Source of the DNA: Priestia megaterium
GTDB lineage: Bacteria > Bacillota > Bacilli > Bacillales > Bacillaceae_H
Length of the DNA: 64,000 bases
Assembly (NCBI RefSeq): GCF_009497655.1
Contig: NZ_CP023317.1
Location: 4,183,501-4,247,500, forward strand
Reading direction: 5' to 3'
Shown: positions 1-8,176 of the stretch, in pieces
How positions within the stretch are numbered: position 1 is the first letter of the stretch
Layout: every line of letters starts with the position of its first letter
Notes under the pieces: generated by a model
Told to the model about the DNA's origin: nothing
The model's database searches: none
What the model saw: only the letters and a program-made list of their open reading frames with translations
Program-made: the position numbers and the translations under genes

Positions 1-156
1 GAGCTCGTTTCCTTTTAGCAGCTCATTAATGCGCGTCACTTCCATCACGTGCACCCACTTCACAGAATTAGTAAGCCCTTTCTCTCCAGCTATTACTTCA
101 CAGTTTACAAAATGTTTCCTTGTTAAAATCTCTGTTACTGTTAAATATGATTTCAA
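1..156 (-). CDS. PucR-type transcriptional regulator, N-terminal fragment (cut by window edge)
   Basis: An open frame on the minus strand starts at a TTG at 156 and runs off the window at base 1, giving 52 residues. An AGGGGCGG ribosome-binding site lies about 7 nt upstream. The visible part contains VIAGEKGLTNSVKWVHVMEV and then a VTRINELLKGNEL stretch. This is the typical opening of the PucR purine-catabolism regulator N-terminal domain (family knowledge). Full PucR-like proteins have about 500 residues with a C-terminal helix-turn-helix, which is not visible here. The neighbouring pyrimidine-degradation operon suggests a regulator of nucleobase catabolism, which is inference. Confidence 0.75.
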   Translation of the reverse strand, partial: MKSYLTVTEILTRKHFVNCEVIAGEKGLTNSVKWVHVMEVTRINELLKGNEL

Positions 157-296
157 GTCAACACCGCCCCTAGCGAATTTCACATCATGTCTCCTGGATC
201 ATTAACGCGTATTTCGCATATGTGTAGAACAAAAGCTATATCTTCTTACATTATATTAAATATTTAGAAGAAATAAAATATTTAATAAAAGAAACG

Positions 297-331
297 AAAA
301 AAGCTGTAACGATAATGGATCGTTACAGCTT
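297..331 (-). terminator. Rho-independent terminator of the small gene at 323-514
   Basis: A perfect 13-bp stem (arms 301-313 and 319-331, loop AATGG) is followed on the minus strand by a T-rich run. The stop codon of the upstream small gene lies inside the stem. Confidence 0.85.
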
Positions 332-514
332 CTGAGCCGTTTGCTGTAATTTATTAAAAAAACCGTGGCGCTTAACCGCTTGTTCTTTAATTCGGTGAAT
401 TTCTTTTTTATAAAAACGCAAATCTTGTAGTGACACTGCATTTAACATTTCCATTTTTAATTTATCAATAATTTTTGTTTCTTCTTGTGTCATACACTGC
501 GTAGCTTGATCCAT
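323..514 (-). CDS. Small hypothetical protein, 63 aa
   Basis: I do not recognise this protein. An ATG at 514 is preceded at good distance by AAGGGTG. A GTG three codons earlier (523) is open but sits on top of the ribosome-binding site. The product is charged, has no membrane segment and looks largely helical (TQEETKIIDKLKMEML, then KKEIHRIKEQAVKRH). It ends inside a clear terminator, which supports a real monocistronic gene. Function unknown. Confidence 0.55.
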   Translation of the reverse strand: MDQATQCMTQEETKIIDKLKMEMLNAVSLQDLRFYKKEIHRIKEQAVKRHGFFNKLQQTAQKL

Positions 515-751
515 CCGTGTCACACCCTTTTTATATTTAATAGATTTATTGTGAAAACGTTCTACTATAATATTTACTACAATTTACTAGATAACTAAAC
601 CTTTTCTCTTTCGATGTAAACGAAATGTAACAACTGTAATACAGTCAATGGATAATATCTAGTTATTTTGTTTCACATCCAAAACGAAAAAAACACAAAA
701 ACGGATCACTTTTGTCAGCCAATATAGTAAAAAACTTATAGGTCTTAGTAA
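515..751. other. AT-rich intergenic stretch
   Basis: No credible reading frame or RNA is visible here. It must contain the promoter of the small minus-strand gene that starts at 514, but I could not pick a convincing -35/-10 pair. Confidence 0.5.
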
Positions 752-903
752 ACAAAGAAAGGGATTGAGACATAACTAAATTACTTCCATCAACATCTAG
801 GAGCTCCTGCATACGTGAAACCTACGTTCACCCTACCAATAAAAAAATCCGAACGATTCATCGTTCGGATCTTCCTTCAGCTAAAATAATTTTGTCTCAG
901 CCT
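752..903. repeat. Possible small inverted-repeat (MITE-like) element
   Basis: The left end reads TGAGACATAACTAAATTA (from about 756). The right end, read on the minus strand, is TGAGACAAAATTATTTTA (from about 900). The ends match at 7 of 7 outer positions and partly further in. The roughly 150-bp interior is non-coding and includes a GGAGCTCC palindrome and the hairpin terminator at 841-870. The form resembles short dispersed palindromic elements of Firmicutes genomes, but only one copy lies in this window, so mobility is inference. Confidence 0.35.
841..870 (-). terminator. Rho-independent terminator downstream of the 70-aa gene
   Basis: Perfect 10-bp stem (847-856 with 861-870, loop TTCA) followed on the minus strand by seven T residues. 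It lies 40 nt downstream of the stop of the gene at 910-1122. Confidence 0.85.
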
Positions 904-909
904 TCGTTT

Positions 910-1122
910 TTATACTTGTTGAATCAGTAAGGATGAAAAATACTTTCTAGCATCCGCCGTCAATATATGAAGCGTTTCTTGTTCGGTTTGATTCTTTTCG
1001 ATGCGTTCAAACGTCACAAACGCCCCGCTTAGATTCTCTGTTACAGCCGTTATTTTAAATCCTTTTTGCAGCAAAAAATCAATCTTTTCCCGCTCTGCCA
1101 TATATTCATGGTAACTTGACAT
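910..1122 (-). CDS. Small conserved-looking hypothetical protein, 70 aa
   Basis: The ATG at 1122 follows a strong GGAGGCAGGGG ribosome-binding site. The protein has a basic/acidic N-terminal helix (MSSYHEYMAEREKIDFLL), then likely beta strands (FKITAVTENLSGAFVTFE) and a C-terminal helix. There is no signal peptide or membrane segment. It lies directly downstream of the hydantoinase gene (33 nt) and before a terminator, so it is probably the last gene of the preT-preA-hydantoinase operon. I do not recognise the family. Confidence 0.65.
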   Translation of the reverse strand: MSSYHEYMAEREKIDFLLQKGFKITAVTENLSGAFVTFERIEKNQTEQETLHILTADARKYFSSLLIQQV

Positions 1123-1155
1123 TCCCCTGCCTCCAATCTATTTTGGCATCTGTTT

Positions 1156-2574
1156 TTATAACGTTAATTTTTCAGCTTCGTTAGCCGTGTTTAACTCATT
1201 AAACTTTGCTCTTTTTGTATACTGTCCATAGCCTTTTTGACCGACAAACTGCTTATCTTTTACGACAAATTCTCCTCGGCAAAGCACTGAAACCGGCTCA
1301 CCTGTAACTTTCATTCCCTCAAATGCGCTATAATCAACTGCCATATGATGCGTTTTAGCTGAAATCGCACGTTCAACAGAAGGGTCAAATATAAGCAGAT
1401 CCGCGTCTGCACCAACTGCTATCGTTCCTTTTTTCGGATACAGTCCGAACAGCTTCGCGATTTTTGTTGACGTTATATCCACAAACTGATTGATATTAAT
1501 TCGGTTTTTCACTACTCCTTCTGAAAATAAAAGGCTCATGCGATCCTCGATAATAGGTCCTCCGTTTGGAATCTTTGTAAAATCTCCTTTTCCTAGATCT
1601 TTTTGACCGTTAAAATCAAACGAGCACTGATCTGATCCAATCGTTTGCAAGTCGCCATTACGCAGGGCATTCCACAAAACATCTTGGTTCCATTTTTCAC
1701 GTAAAGGCGGCGACCATACGTATTTTGCTCCTTCAAAATCCGGTTTCTCTAAATAGGTTTGGTCAAGCGTCAAATACTGCGGACACGTTTCGCCCCAGAT
1801 ATTTACGCCTTTTTCCCTTGCTTCAGCAATCTTTTTAACTGCTTCAGCGCAAGATACGTGAACAACATAGAGCTGTGAGTCAGCAAGCTCGGTTAGCACT
1901 GCGGCTCTTCCCGTAGCTTCTCCTTCTATTTCCGGAGGACGAGTGAGTGCATGATAGATAGGATCAGTTTGTCCTTGCTCCAGCGCTTTTGCCGTTAAAT
2001 ACTCAATAACATCTCCATTTTCAGCATGTACCATCACAAGCGCCCCTAGTTTTTTAGCTTGCACTAGCGTTTGGTAAAGGGTAGCATCGTCTGCTTGAAA
2101 AACATTTTTATAGGCCATGAACACTTTAAAAGAAGTAATTCCTTCTTTTTCAATAATCGTAGGAAGCTCATTTAATACATCTTCCGTGATTTCTCCAATC
2201 ATTAGATGAAAGCTGTAATCGATAGCCGCTTTTCCTTTTGATTTTTCATGCCATGTGCCGATCGCTTTTTGGAGCGGTTCGCCTTTATTGGTTAAGCAAA
2301 AATCAATAACAGTTGTCGTACCTCCAAAAGCTGCTGCTCTTGTACCTGTTTCAAAGTCGTCTTTTGTAACGGTCCCTCCAAACGGCATATCCAAATGAGT
2401 ATGGGGATCGATGCCTCCTGGGAATACATAGTTGCCTTTTGCATCAATCACTTCGCATCCCTGTTCTTCAAAAGCTGAGCCAATTGCCGAAATCACTCCA
2501 TTCTCAATTAAAATATCGGCTTTATACGTATCTGTTGCTGTGACTATGACACCATTTTTAACGATTTTCTTCAT
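1156..2574 (-). CDS. hydA: Dihydropyrimidinase / D-hydantoinase
   Basis: Zinc-dependent cyclic amidohydrolase that opens dihydrouracil or dihydrothymine (and hydantoins) to N-carbamoyl-beta-amino acids, the second step of reductive pyrimidine breakdown. The 472 residues match the family size. Visible metal ligands are H58 and H60 in GIDPHTHLD, the carboxylated lysine K150 in TSFKVFMAYK, the histidines of MVHAENGD and VVHVSC, and the aspartate of SDQCSF. The start MKKIVKNG at 2574 is chosen because AAAGGGGATGAAGAA precedes it; a longer frame reaches 2646 but overlaps preA. It sits 19 nt downstream of preA, which supplies the substrate. Exact substrate preference cannot be read from sequence. 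Confidence 0.9.
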   Translation of the reverse strand: MKKIVKNGVIVTATDTYKADILIENGVISAIGSAFEEQGCEVIDAKGNYVFPGGIDPHTHLDMPFGGTVTKDDFETGTRAAAFGGTTTVIDFCLTNKGEPLQKAIGTWHEKSKGKAAIDYSFHLMIGEITEDVLNELPTIIEKEGITSFKVFMAYKNVFQADDATLYQTLVQAKKLGALVMVHAENGDVIEYLTAKALEQGQTDPIYHALTRPPEIEGEATGRAAVLTELADSQLYVVHVSCAEAVKKIAEAREKGVNIWGETCPQYLTLDQTYLEKPDFEGAKYVWSPPLREKWNQDVLWNALRNGDLQTIGSDQCSFDFNGQKDLGKGDFTKIPNGGPIIEDRMSLLFSEGVVKNRININQFVDITSTKIAKLFGLYPKKGTIAVGADADLLIFDPSVERAISAKTHHMAVDYSAFEGMKVTGEPVSVLCRGEFVVKDKQFVGQKGYGQYTKRAKFNELNTANEAEKLTL

Positions 2575-2593
2575 TTCTTCATCCCCTTTGTAT

Positions 2594-3874
2594 TTATACG
2601 TCCAATCGCTGTGCAGCCGTCGCTTGTAAAGCAGCTTGGCGTTCATTCCACGTCATTGGCGGTTGTTCATTTGGTAATTCAACCATAGATATAGCTCCGT
2701 CCACAGGACATACAATCGAACATAAATTACAGCCTACACAATCTTCTTCTCGTACTTTTAAATAAGGTTTCCCTGAAGGATCTTTCAACATATCAATACA
2801 TTGGTGAGAAGTATCTTCACAAGAAATATGACACTTATTGCAGTTAATACACGTATCAGGGTCGATGCGAGCCACTACTTTATAATTGAGATCTAAGTTG
2901 CCCCAGTCGGAATATTTTGAAACGGCTTTCCCTACAATATCGCTTACTTTTTCGATTCCTCTTTCATCCAAGTAATAGTTGAGACCTTGAATCATATCCT
3001 CTACAATGCGGAATCCGTGATGCATAGCAGCTGTACATACTTGCACACCTGTAGCACCCATGAGCATAAATTCCACTGCTTCTTGCCAGTTCGAAACGCC
3101 CCCCATACCAGATATTGGAACGTTAATAAACGGACTTCTTGCACATTCAGCAACCATGTTTAATGCAATCGGCTTAACAGCCGGGCCGCAATAGCCTCCG
3201 TGAGCGCCTTTTCCCGCTACGTGTGGAATTGTATTCCATGAATGAATGTCTACTCCTGCTAAACTATTAATGGTGTTAATCATACTAACAGCGTCGGCAC
3301 CACCTCGAACCGCTGCTTCTGCTGTAACGGTAATATCTGTGATATTTGGGGTTAGCTTAACAATGACCGGCGTTTGGGCTACTTCTTTAGCCCAATACGT
3401 TTGTTTTTCAACTAAATCAGGGACTTGCCCAGAGGCAGCACCCATCCCTCGTTCTGCCATTCCATGCGGACAGCCAAAGTTCAGCTCTAATCCATCTACT
3501 CCTACATCTTCTACTTTTTTGACAATCTCATGCCATTTTTCTTGCTGAGGCTCTACCATAAGAGAGGCAATAATTGCGTGGTTAGGAAACTTCTTTTTCG
3601 TTTCATAGATTTCCTTCAAATTAACTTCAAGCGGACGATCGGTGATTAGCTCAATATTGTTAAAGCCGGCTACGCGCTGACCGTTGAAGCCAACGGCAGC
3701 AAATCGAGAGGAAACATTTAAAATCGGATCACCAAGCGTTTTCCAAACTGCGCCTCCCCATCCTGCTTCAAATGCACGCTGCACTTGATAACCTGAATTG
3801 GTTGGCGGTGCGGATGCCAGCCAAAACGGATTTGGTGATTGAATACCTGCTAAATTTGTTGTTAAATCTGCCAT
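2594..3874 (-). CDS. preA: NAD-dependent dihydropyrimidine dehydrogenase, subunit PreA
   Basis: FMN and iron-sulfur subunit of the enzyme that reduces uracil and thymine to their 5,6-dihydro forms, with electrons from NADH via PreT. Residues 1 to about 310 form a dihydroorotate-dehydrogenase-like barrel, with INTINSLAGVD and SGMGGVSNWQEA visible. A C-terminal ferredoxin domain has two 4Fe-4S clusters: C342, C345, C348, C352 (CINCNKCHISC) and C379, C382, C385, C389 (CVGCNLCSIVC). A strong AGGAGGAG site precedes the ATG at 3874. It lies between preT (21 nt upstream) and the hydantoinase gene, which supports the pathway assignment. Confidence 0.93.
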   Translation of the reverse strand: MADLTTNLAGIQSPNPFWLASAPPTNSGYQVQRAFEAGWGGAVWKTLGDPILNVSSRFAAVGFNGQRVAGFNNIELITDRPLEVNLKEIYETKKKFPNHAIIASLMVEPQQEKWHEIVKKVEDVGVDGLELNFGCPHGMAERGMGAASGQVPDLVEKQTYWAKEVAQTPVIVKLTPNITDITVTAEAAVRGGADAVSMINTINSLAGVDIHSWNTIPHVAGKGAHGGYCGPAVKPIALNMVAECARSPFINVPISGMGGVSNWQEAVEFMLMGATGVQVCTAAMHHGFRIVEDMIQGLNYYLDERGIEKVSDIVGKAVSKYSDWGNLDLNYKVVARIDPDTCINCNKCHISCEDTSHQCIDMLKDPSGKPYLKVREEDCVGCNLCSIVCPVDGAISMVELPNEQPPMTWNERQAALQATAAQRLDV

Positions 3875-3895
3875 AGATTTCTCCTCCTCCTGATT

Positions 3896-5257
3896 TTAAG
3901 CTGTTTCCATTGTTTCTTTTGTTAACTGCATATGAATATTTAACGCCGTTTGTTTTCCTTGCTGAGCAGCGGTCACAACCATTGCTTCTCCTTGTCCTTT
4001 ACCAAAAATGACGTCTCCACAAGCAAATACTTTTGGATTTGATGTTTGGAACGTCTCTTGATTGATTAAGACAACTCCGTCTTCATGGTTCAGCTGGAAT
4101 TGTTGAATCAAAGACAGGTAACGTTCTTGACCAATTGCTTTAACAACAGCATCGACTGGAATCGTAAACGTTGAACCTTCAACAGGAACAGGCTTCCTGC
4201 GGCCGTCTGCATCTGGATCTGTTAGGGTCATTTTTACACATTCAATCCCGCTCACCTTACCATTTTCATCTCCAATAATTCGTATAGGAGCCGTTAACCA
4301 GCGGAATTCAACACCATCTTGTTTCGCAAATTCAAATTCAAAATCATAAGCCGTCATTTCTTCTCGTGTACGACGGTATAAAATTTGAACATTTTCAGCC
4401 CCCAAGCGCACGGAACACGTAGCACCATCAATCGCAGTATTTCCCGCTCCAATGACGGCTACACGCTTACCAACAAATTCTGTTGATAGCGCTTTTGACT
4501 TCGTTTTTTTCACAAAATCAATCGCATCATACACACCGTCTAGCTCTTCACCTTCAACATGTAGAGAAGGCACCTTACTCATACCAATAGCTAATACAAC
4601 CGCGTCATATGACTGCAGTAATTCGCTTGGAAGAATATCTTCTCCAATTCTTACGTTTGTTTTAATTTTTACATCTAAGCTTTTTACTTGTTCAACTTCC
4701 CAGAATGAAATCGCTTGAGGAAGACGAAACGACACGATTCCATATGTATTTAACCCTCCTGCTTGTTTTTCCGCTTCAAAAATGGTTACGTCGTACCCGA
4801 ATCGGGCCAGTTCTCTTGCTGCAGAGAGACCAGCCGGACCTCCCCCAACAATCGCTACCTTTTTGCCGTTGGCTTTTCCTTTCTCAAACAGCACCTGTTC
4901 ATTTTGAATAGCCCAATCCGTTGCGTAGCGCTGCAAATCTCCAATCATAATTGGTTTGGTTGAATGGTTTAGCACACACGCTCCTTCACATAGTTCATCG
5001 GTTGGACAGACTCTCGAACAGCTTGCTCCTACTGGATTCGAAGACATAATCGTTTCGGCAGAGCCCTTTAAATTGCCCGATGCAATTTTTTTAATAAACG
5101 TCGGGATGTCAATTCCTGTAGGGCATGCCTGAATACAGGGTGCATCATAACAGTACAAACATCGATTAGATTCTTCGACTGCTTCTCTATTGGACAACCC
5201 TTTTTCTACTTCATTAAAGTTTTGAATGATGGACTGCAAACTTTCCGGTGATCGCAT
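3896..5257 (-). CDS. preT: NAD-dependent dihydropyrimidine dehydrogenase, subunit PreT
   Basis: Flavoprotein subunit that takes electrons from NADH and passes them to PreA. The 453-residue product has an N-terminal double-cluster cysteine domain (CLYCYDAPCIQACPTGIDIP, then CSRVCPTDELCEGAC), an FAD-binding GGGPAGLSAARELA motif and a second nucleotide-binding GAGNTAIDGA motif, as in GltB-small-subunit-like reductases. The start MRSPESLQ at 5257 follows GGGAGG by 8 nt. A frame open to 5404 would run through the promoter and cre site, so it is rejected. First gene of the preT-preA-hydantoinase operon. Confidence 0.92.
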   Translation of the reverse strand: MRSPESLQSIIQNFNEVEKGLSNREAVEESNRCLYCYDAPCIQACPTGIDIPTFIKKIASGNLKGSAETIMSSNPVGASCSRVCPTDELCEGACVLNHSTKPIMIGDLQRYATDWAIQNEQVLFEKGKANGKKVAIVGGGPAGLSAARELARFGYDVTIFEAEKQAGGLNTYGIVSFRLPQAISFWEVEQVKSLDVKIKTNVRIGEDILPSELLQSYDAVVLAIGMSKVPSLHVEGEELDGVYDAIDFVKKTKSKALSTEFVGKRVAVIGAGNTAIDGATCSVRLGAENVQILYRRTREEMTAYDFEFEFAKQDGVEFRWLTAPIRIIGDENGKVSGIECVKMTLTDPDADGRRKPVPVEGSTFTIPVDAVVKAIGQERYLSLIQQFQLNHEDGVVLINQETFQTSNPKVFACGDVIFGKGQGEAMVVTAAQQGKQTALNIHMQLTKETMETA

Positions 5258-5298
5258 TGCATCAACCTCCCAAGAATATCTGTTGATAAAACTTAAAT

Positions 5299-5337
5299 TG
5301 AAAGCGCTTACATATTTTTTATATACGTTATTTTCAA
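5299..5337 (-). promoter_or_regulatory. Sigma-A promoter with overlapping cre (CcpA) site, preT operon
   Basis: On the minus strand TTGAAA (5332-5337) and TATGTA (5309-5314) are 17 bp apart. The sequence TGAAAGCGCTTACA at 5299-5312 matches the catabolite-responsive element consensus TGWAARCGYTWNCW. It overlaps the -10 box and start region, the position from which CcpA blocks transcription. The preT start codon is 42 nt further on. CcpA repression is inferred from the site. Confidence 0.75.
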
Positions 5338-5445
5338 CTTCTACTTTGTAAAATGTATTACTAACTTTATTGTACAAAACGACCGTCTTTTCTTCATTAT
5401 ACATTATGTTAAAAAATTCAGACTATTTACTATTCACTATGTAAA

Positions 5446-5475
5446 AAGCCTTGCTTTTATATAAAAGCAAGGCTT
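5446..5475 (-). terminator. Rho-independent terminator after yqjE
   Basis: A perfect 30-base palindrome (two 15-nt arms) just downstream of the yqjE stop, followed on the minus strand by TTTTT. Confidence 0.88.
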
Positions 5476-5481
5476 CAACTA

Positions 5482-6600
5482 TTATTTTGCTACTTCTTTA
5501 ATAATCGACACTACTAGTTCAGATGTCTTCACCAGTTCTTCTACCGGAATTTTTTCATTGGTTGTATGAATGTCTTCATAACCAACTGCTAAATTTACTG
5601 TTGGGATATCAAACCCTGCGATTACATTTGCATCGCTTCCGCCTCCGCTTTGAAGCAGGCGTGAAGGACGATCGATATTAGCCACAGCTTTTTTAGCAAC
5701 TTCGACAACATGATCTCCATCGCCAAATTTAAAGCCTGGATACATCACTTTAATATCAACTTCTGCACGTCCGCCCATTTCTTGTGCAGCTGTTTCAAAC
5801 GCTTCTTTCATTTTCGCTACTTGTGCTTCCATTTTTTCTGGAATTAATGAACGAGCTTCTGCTAAAATATCGACGCGGTCACACACGATATTCGTTTGCG
5901 TTCCACCTTCAAAACGTCCAATATTCGCTGTAGTCTCTTCATCAATACGTCCAAGCGGCATTTTAGAAATGGCTCTTGAAGCAATCGTAATAGCAGAAAC
6001 GCCTCGTTCAGGAGCTACACCTGCATGAGCTGTTTTTCCATAAATTGTTGCATTTACTTTTGCTTGCGTCGGCGCAGCAACAATAATGTCTCCCACTTTG
6101 CCATCGCTATCTAAAGCATAGCCGAATTTTGCCGTTACGAGACTAGAATCAAGAGCTTTAGCGCCCACTAAGCCAGATTCTTCTCCTACTGTAATAATAA
6201 ATTCAATTTTGCCGTGCGCGATGTTTTCTTCTTTTAATACGGTAATGGCTTCTAGCATTGCTGCTAAGCCTGCTTTATCATCCGCTCCAAGAATTGTCGT
6301 GCCGTCACTTTTAATATAGCCATCTTCAATAGACGGTTTAATACCGTTTCCAGGTACGACTGTATCCATATGAGAAGTAAAGTAGATTGTGTCTACTCCT
6401 TCTTTTGTAGCTGGCAGTGTGCAGATTAAGTTGTTGGCTCCGTGTCCGGTTTTTTCTTTGGCATCATCTTCTACTACTTCGACGCCTAATGCAGTAAATT
6501 TTTCTTTTAGTACAACAGCAATTTTTTCTTCATGCTTTGTTTCTGAGTCTACTTGTACTAATTCAATAAATAAATCAACGATTCGTTGTTCATTAATCAT
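5482..6600 (-). CDS. yqjE: M20 family peptidase, PepT-like (YqjE)
   Basis: Dinuclear-zinc aminopeptidase of the M20/peptidase T-like group, predicted cytosolic. The 372 residues fit B. subtilis YqjE. Visible motifs are TSHMDTVVPG (first metal His/Asp), LGADDKAGLAAMLEA (bridging Asp), TVGEESGLVGAK (catalytic and metal Glu) and SGGGSDANV near the C-terminus. The start MINEQRIV at 6600 follows TTGGAGGG. The longer frame to 6690 overlaps yqjD and is rejected. It is the last gene of the yqjC-yqjD-yqjE transcript and is followed by a strong terminator. Its substrate is unknown. Confidence 0.85.
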   Translation of the reverse strand: MINEQRIVDLFIELVQVDSETKHEEKIAVVLKEKFTALGVEVVEDDAKEKTGHGANNLICTLPATKEGVDTIYFTSHMDTVVPGNGIKPSIEDGYIKSDGTTILGADDKAGLAAMLEAITVLKEENIAHGKIEFIITVGEESGLVGAKALDSSLVTAKFGYALDSDGKVGDIIVAAPTQAKVNATIYGKTAHAGVAPERGVSAITIASRAISKMPLGRIDEETTANIGRFEGGTQTNIVCDRVDILAEARSLIPEKMEAQVAKMKEAFETAAQEMGGRAEVDIKVMYPGFKFGDGDHVVEVAKKAVANIDRPSRLLQSGGGSDANVIAGFDIPTVNLAVGYEDIHTTNEKIPVEELVKTSELVVSIIKEVAK

Positions 6601-6625
6601 AATATGTAATCCCTCCAAAAATAAC

Positions 6626-8176
6626 CTACAATGGTATGTTACCATGTTTTTTTGCTGGACGCTCTTCCTTTTTATTGTGCAACATTTCAAGCGCTTGTAT
6701 TAATTTTATTCGTGTTTCCCGAGGATCAATAACATCATCCACCATTCCAGCGCTTGCTGCTACGTAAGGATTAGCAAATTTCTCGCGATACTGTTCAATT
6801 TTTTCATGTCTTGTTTCATCTGGGTTTTCACTGCCTCGAATGTCGTTTGCAAAGATAATATTTGCAGCACCTTGAGGACCCATAACAGCGATTTCTGCAT
6901 TCGGCCACGAATACACAAGGTCCGCTCCAATCGATTTACTATTTAAAGCTACGTATGCACCTCCGTACGCCTTTCGCAAAATCACTGTGATTTTCGGAAC
7001 GGTAGCTTCGGAGTATGCATATAAAATTTTAGCACCATGACGTATAATTCCGCCATGTTCCTGCTTGATACCTGGGAAAAAACCTGTAACATCTTCAAAT
7101 GTAATAAGTGGGATATTAAATGAATCGCAAAATCGAATAAACCTTGCTGCTTTATCTGAGGAGTTAATATCTAAACTGCCTGCCATTACTTTAGGCTGGT
7201 TACACACAAGTCCGACAACTTTTCCATCTATGCGAGCAAAACCAATGACAATATTTCTTGCAAAGTCTTTTTGCACTTCAAAAAATGAGCGCTCGTCCAC
7301 TACTTGCTGAATAACTTGACGCACATCGTAAGGGCGCACGGCATCAAACGGGACAACGTCTAATAAATCCGGACGATAATGATCAGACTCTGCTTTTGAG
7401 GCTAAAGGAGGCTGCTCTTGACTAGACTGAGGAAGATAGCTTAAGAGCGTTCGTACTTGTTCTAGCACCTCTTGTTCTGTTGCACCTCTAAAATGGGCAT
7501 TACCGCTAATTTCGTTATGAACAGCTGCTCCTCCAAGATTTTCAGAGGAAATGCTTTCTCCCGTTACCGTTTCAATTACTTTTGGTCCTGTAATGAACAT
7601 TTGACTTGTTTCTTCTACCATAAAAACAAAGTCCGTAATCGCCGGTGAGTACACGGCTCCGCCTGCACAAGGACCCATAATAACAGATATTTGAGGCATG
7701 ACACCCGAATAAATGGCATTTCGATAAAAAATATGACCGTATCCATCAAGAGACATGACGCCCTCTTGAATACGAGCCCCGCCTGAATCATTTAAGCCAA
7801 TAAACGGCACGCCTGTTTTAGCCGCTAAGTCCATTACGTGCGCAATTTTTTTAGCATGCATTTCACCTAACGCGCCTCCGAATACTGTAAAATCTTGCGA
7901 AAACAAGTAGACTGAGCGACCGTTTATCTTGCCGTAACCTGTTACTACCCCGTCTCCTGGTCCTACTTGATTATTCATACTGAAATCCGCACACCGATGT
8001 TCAATAAACGGATTTAATTCCACAAATGTATGTTCGTCCAAAAGAATTTCAATTCGTTCGCGCGCCGTTAGCTTTCCTTTATGGTGCTGTTTTTCAATTT
8101 TTTCGTCTCCACCGCCTAACTCGATCTTCCGACGCTTATCGTACAATTCATTTAATTTATCATAAATGTCAACCAT
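6626..8176 (-). CDS. yqjD: Acyl-CoA carboxyltransferase, propionyl/methylmalonyl-CoA type (YqjD)
   Basis: Carboxyltransferase (beta) subunit of a biotin-dependent carboxylase, 516 residues, the usual size for PccB/MmdA proteins. Typical motifs are visible: GKLTARERIEILLDEHTF near the N-terminus, the oxyanion-loop GPCAGGAVYSPAITDF in the N half, and RKAYGGAYVAL in the C half. The ATG at 8176 follows GGAGGAGAAG and overlaps the end of yqjC by 8 bases, so the two are coupled. With YqjC and MutAB it would convert propionyl-CoA to methylmalonyl-CoA. Sequence alone does not exclude a decarboxylase or another acyl-CoA substrate. No biotin carboxylase or carrier is encoded next to it. Confidence 0.85.
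   Translation of the reverse strand: MVDIYDKLNELYDKRRKIELGGGDEKIEKQHHKGKLTARERIEILLDEHTFVELNPFIEHRCADFSMNNQVGPGDGVVTGYGKINGRSVYLFSQDFTVFGGALGEMHAKKIAHVMDLAAKTGVPFIGLNDSGGARIQEGVMSLDGYGHIFYRNAIYSGVMPQISVIMGPCAGGAVYSPAITDFVFMVEETSQMFITGPKVIETVTGESISSENLGGAAVHNEISGNAHFRGATEQEVLEQVRTLLSYLPQSSQEQPPLASKAESDHYRPDLLDVVPFDAVRPYDVRQVIQQVVDERSFFEVQKDFARNIVIGFARIDGKVVGLVCNQPKVMAGSLDINSSDKAARFIRFCDSFNIPLITFEDVTGFFPGIKQEHGGIIRHGAKILYAYSEATVPKITVILRKAYGGAYVALNSKSIGADLVYSWPNAEIAVMGPQGAANIIFANDIRGSENPDETRHEKIEQYREKFANPYVAASAGMVDDVIDPRETRIKLIQALEMLHNKKEERPAKKHGNIPL

Noticed and set aside
256-441. 61-residue frame at 256-441
   Set aside because: It overlaps the small gene at 323-514 and its terminator in another frame and has no ribosome-binding site.
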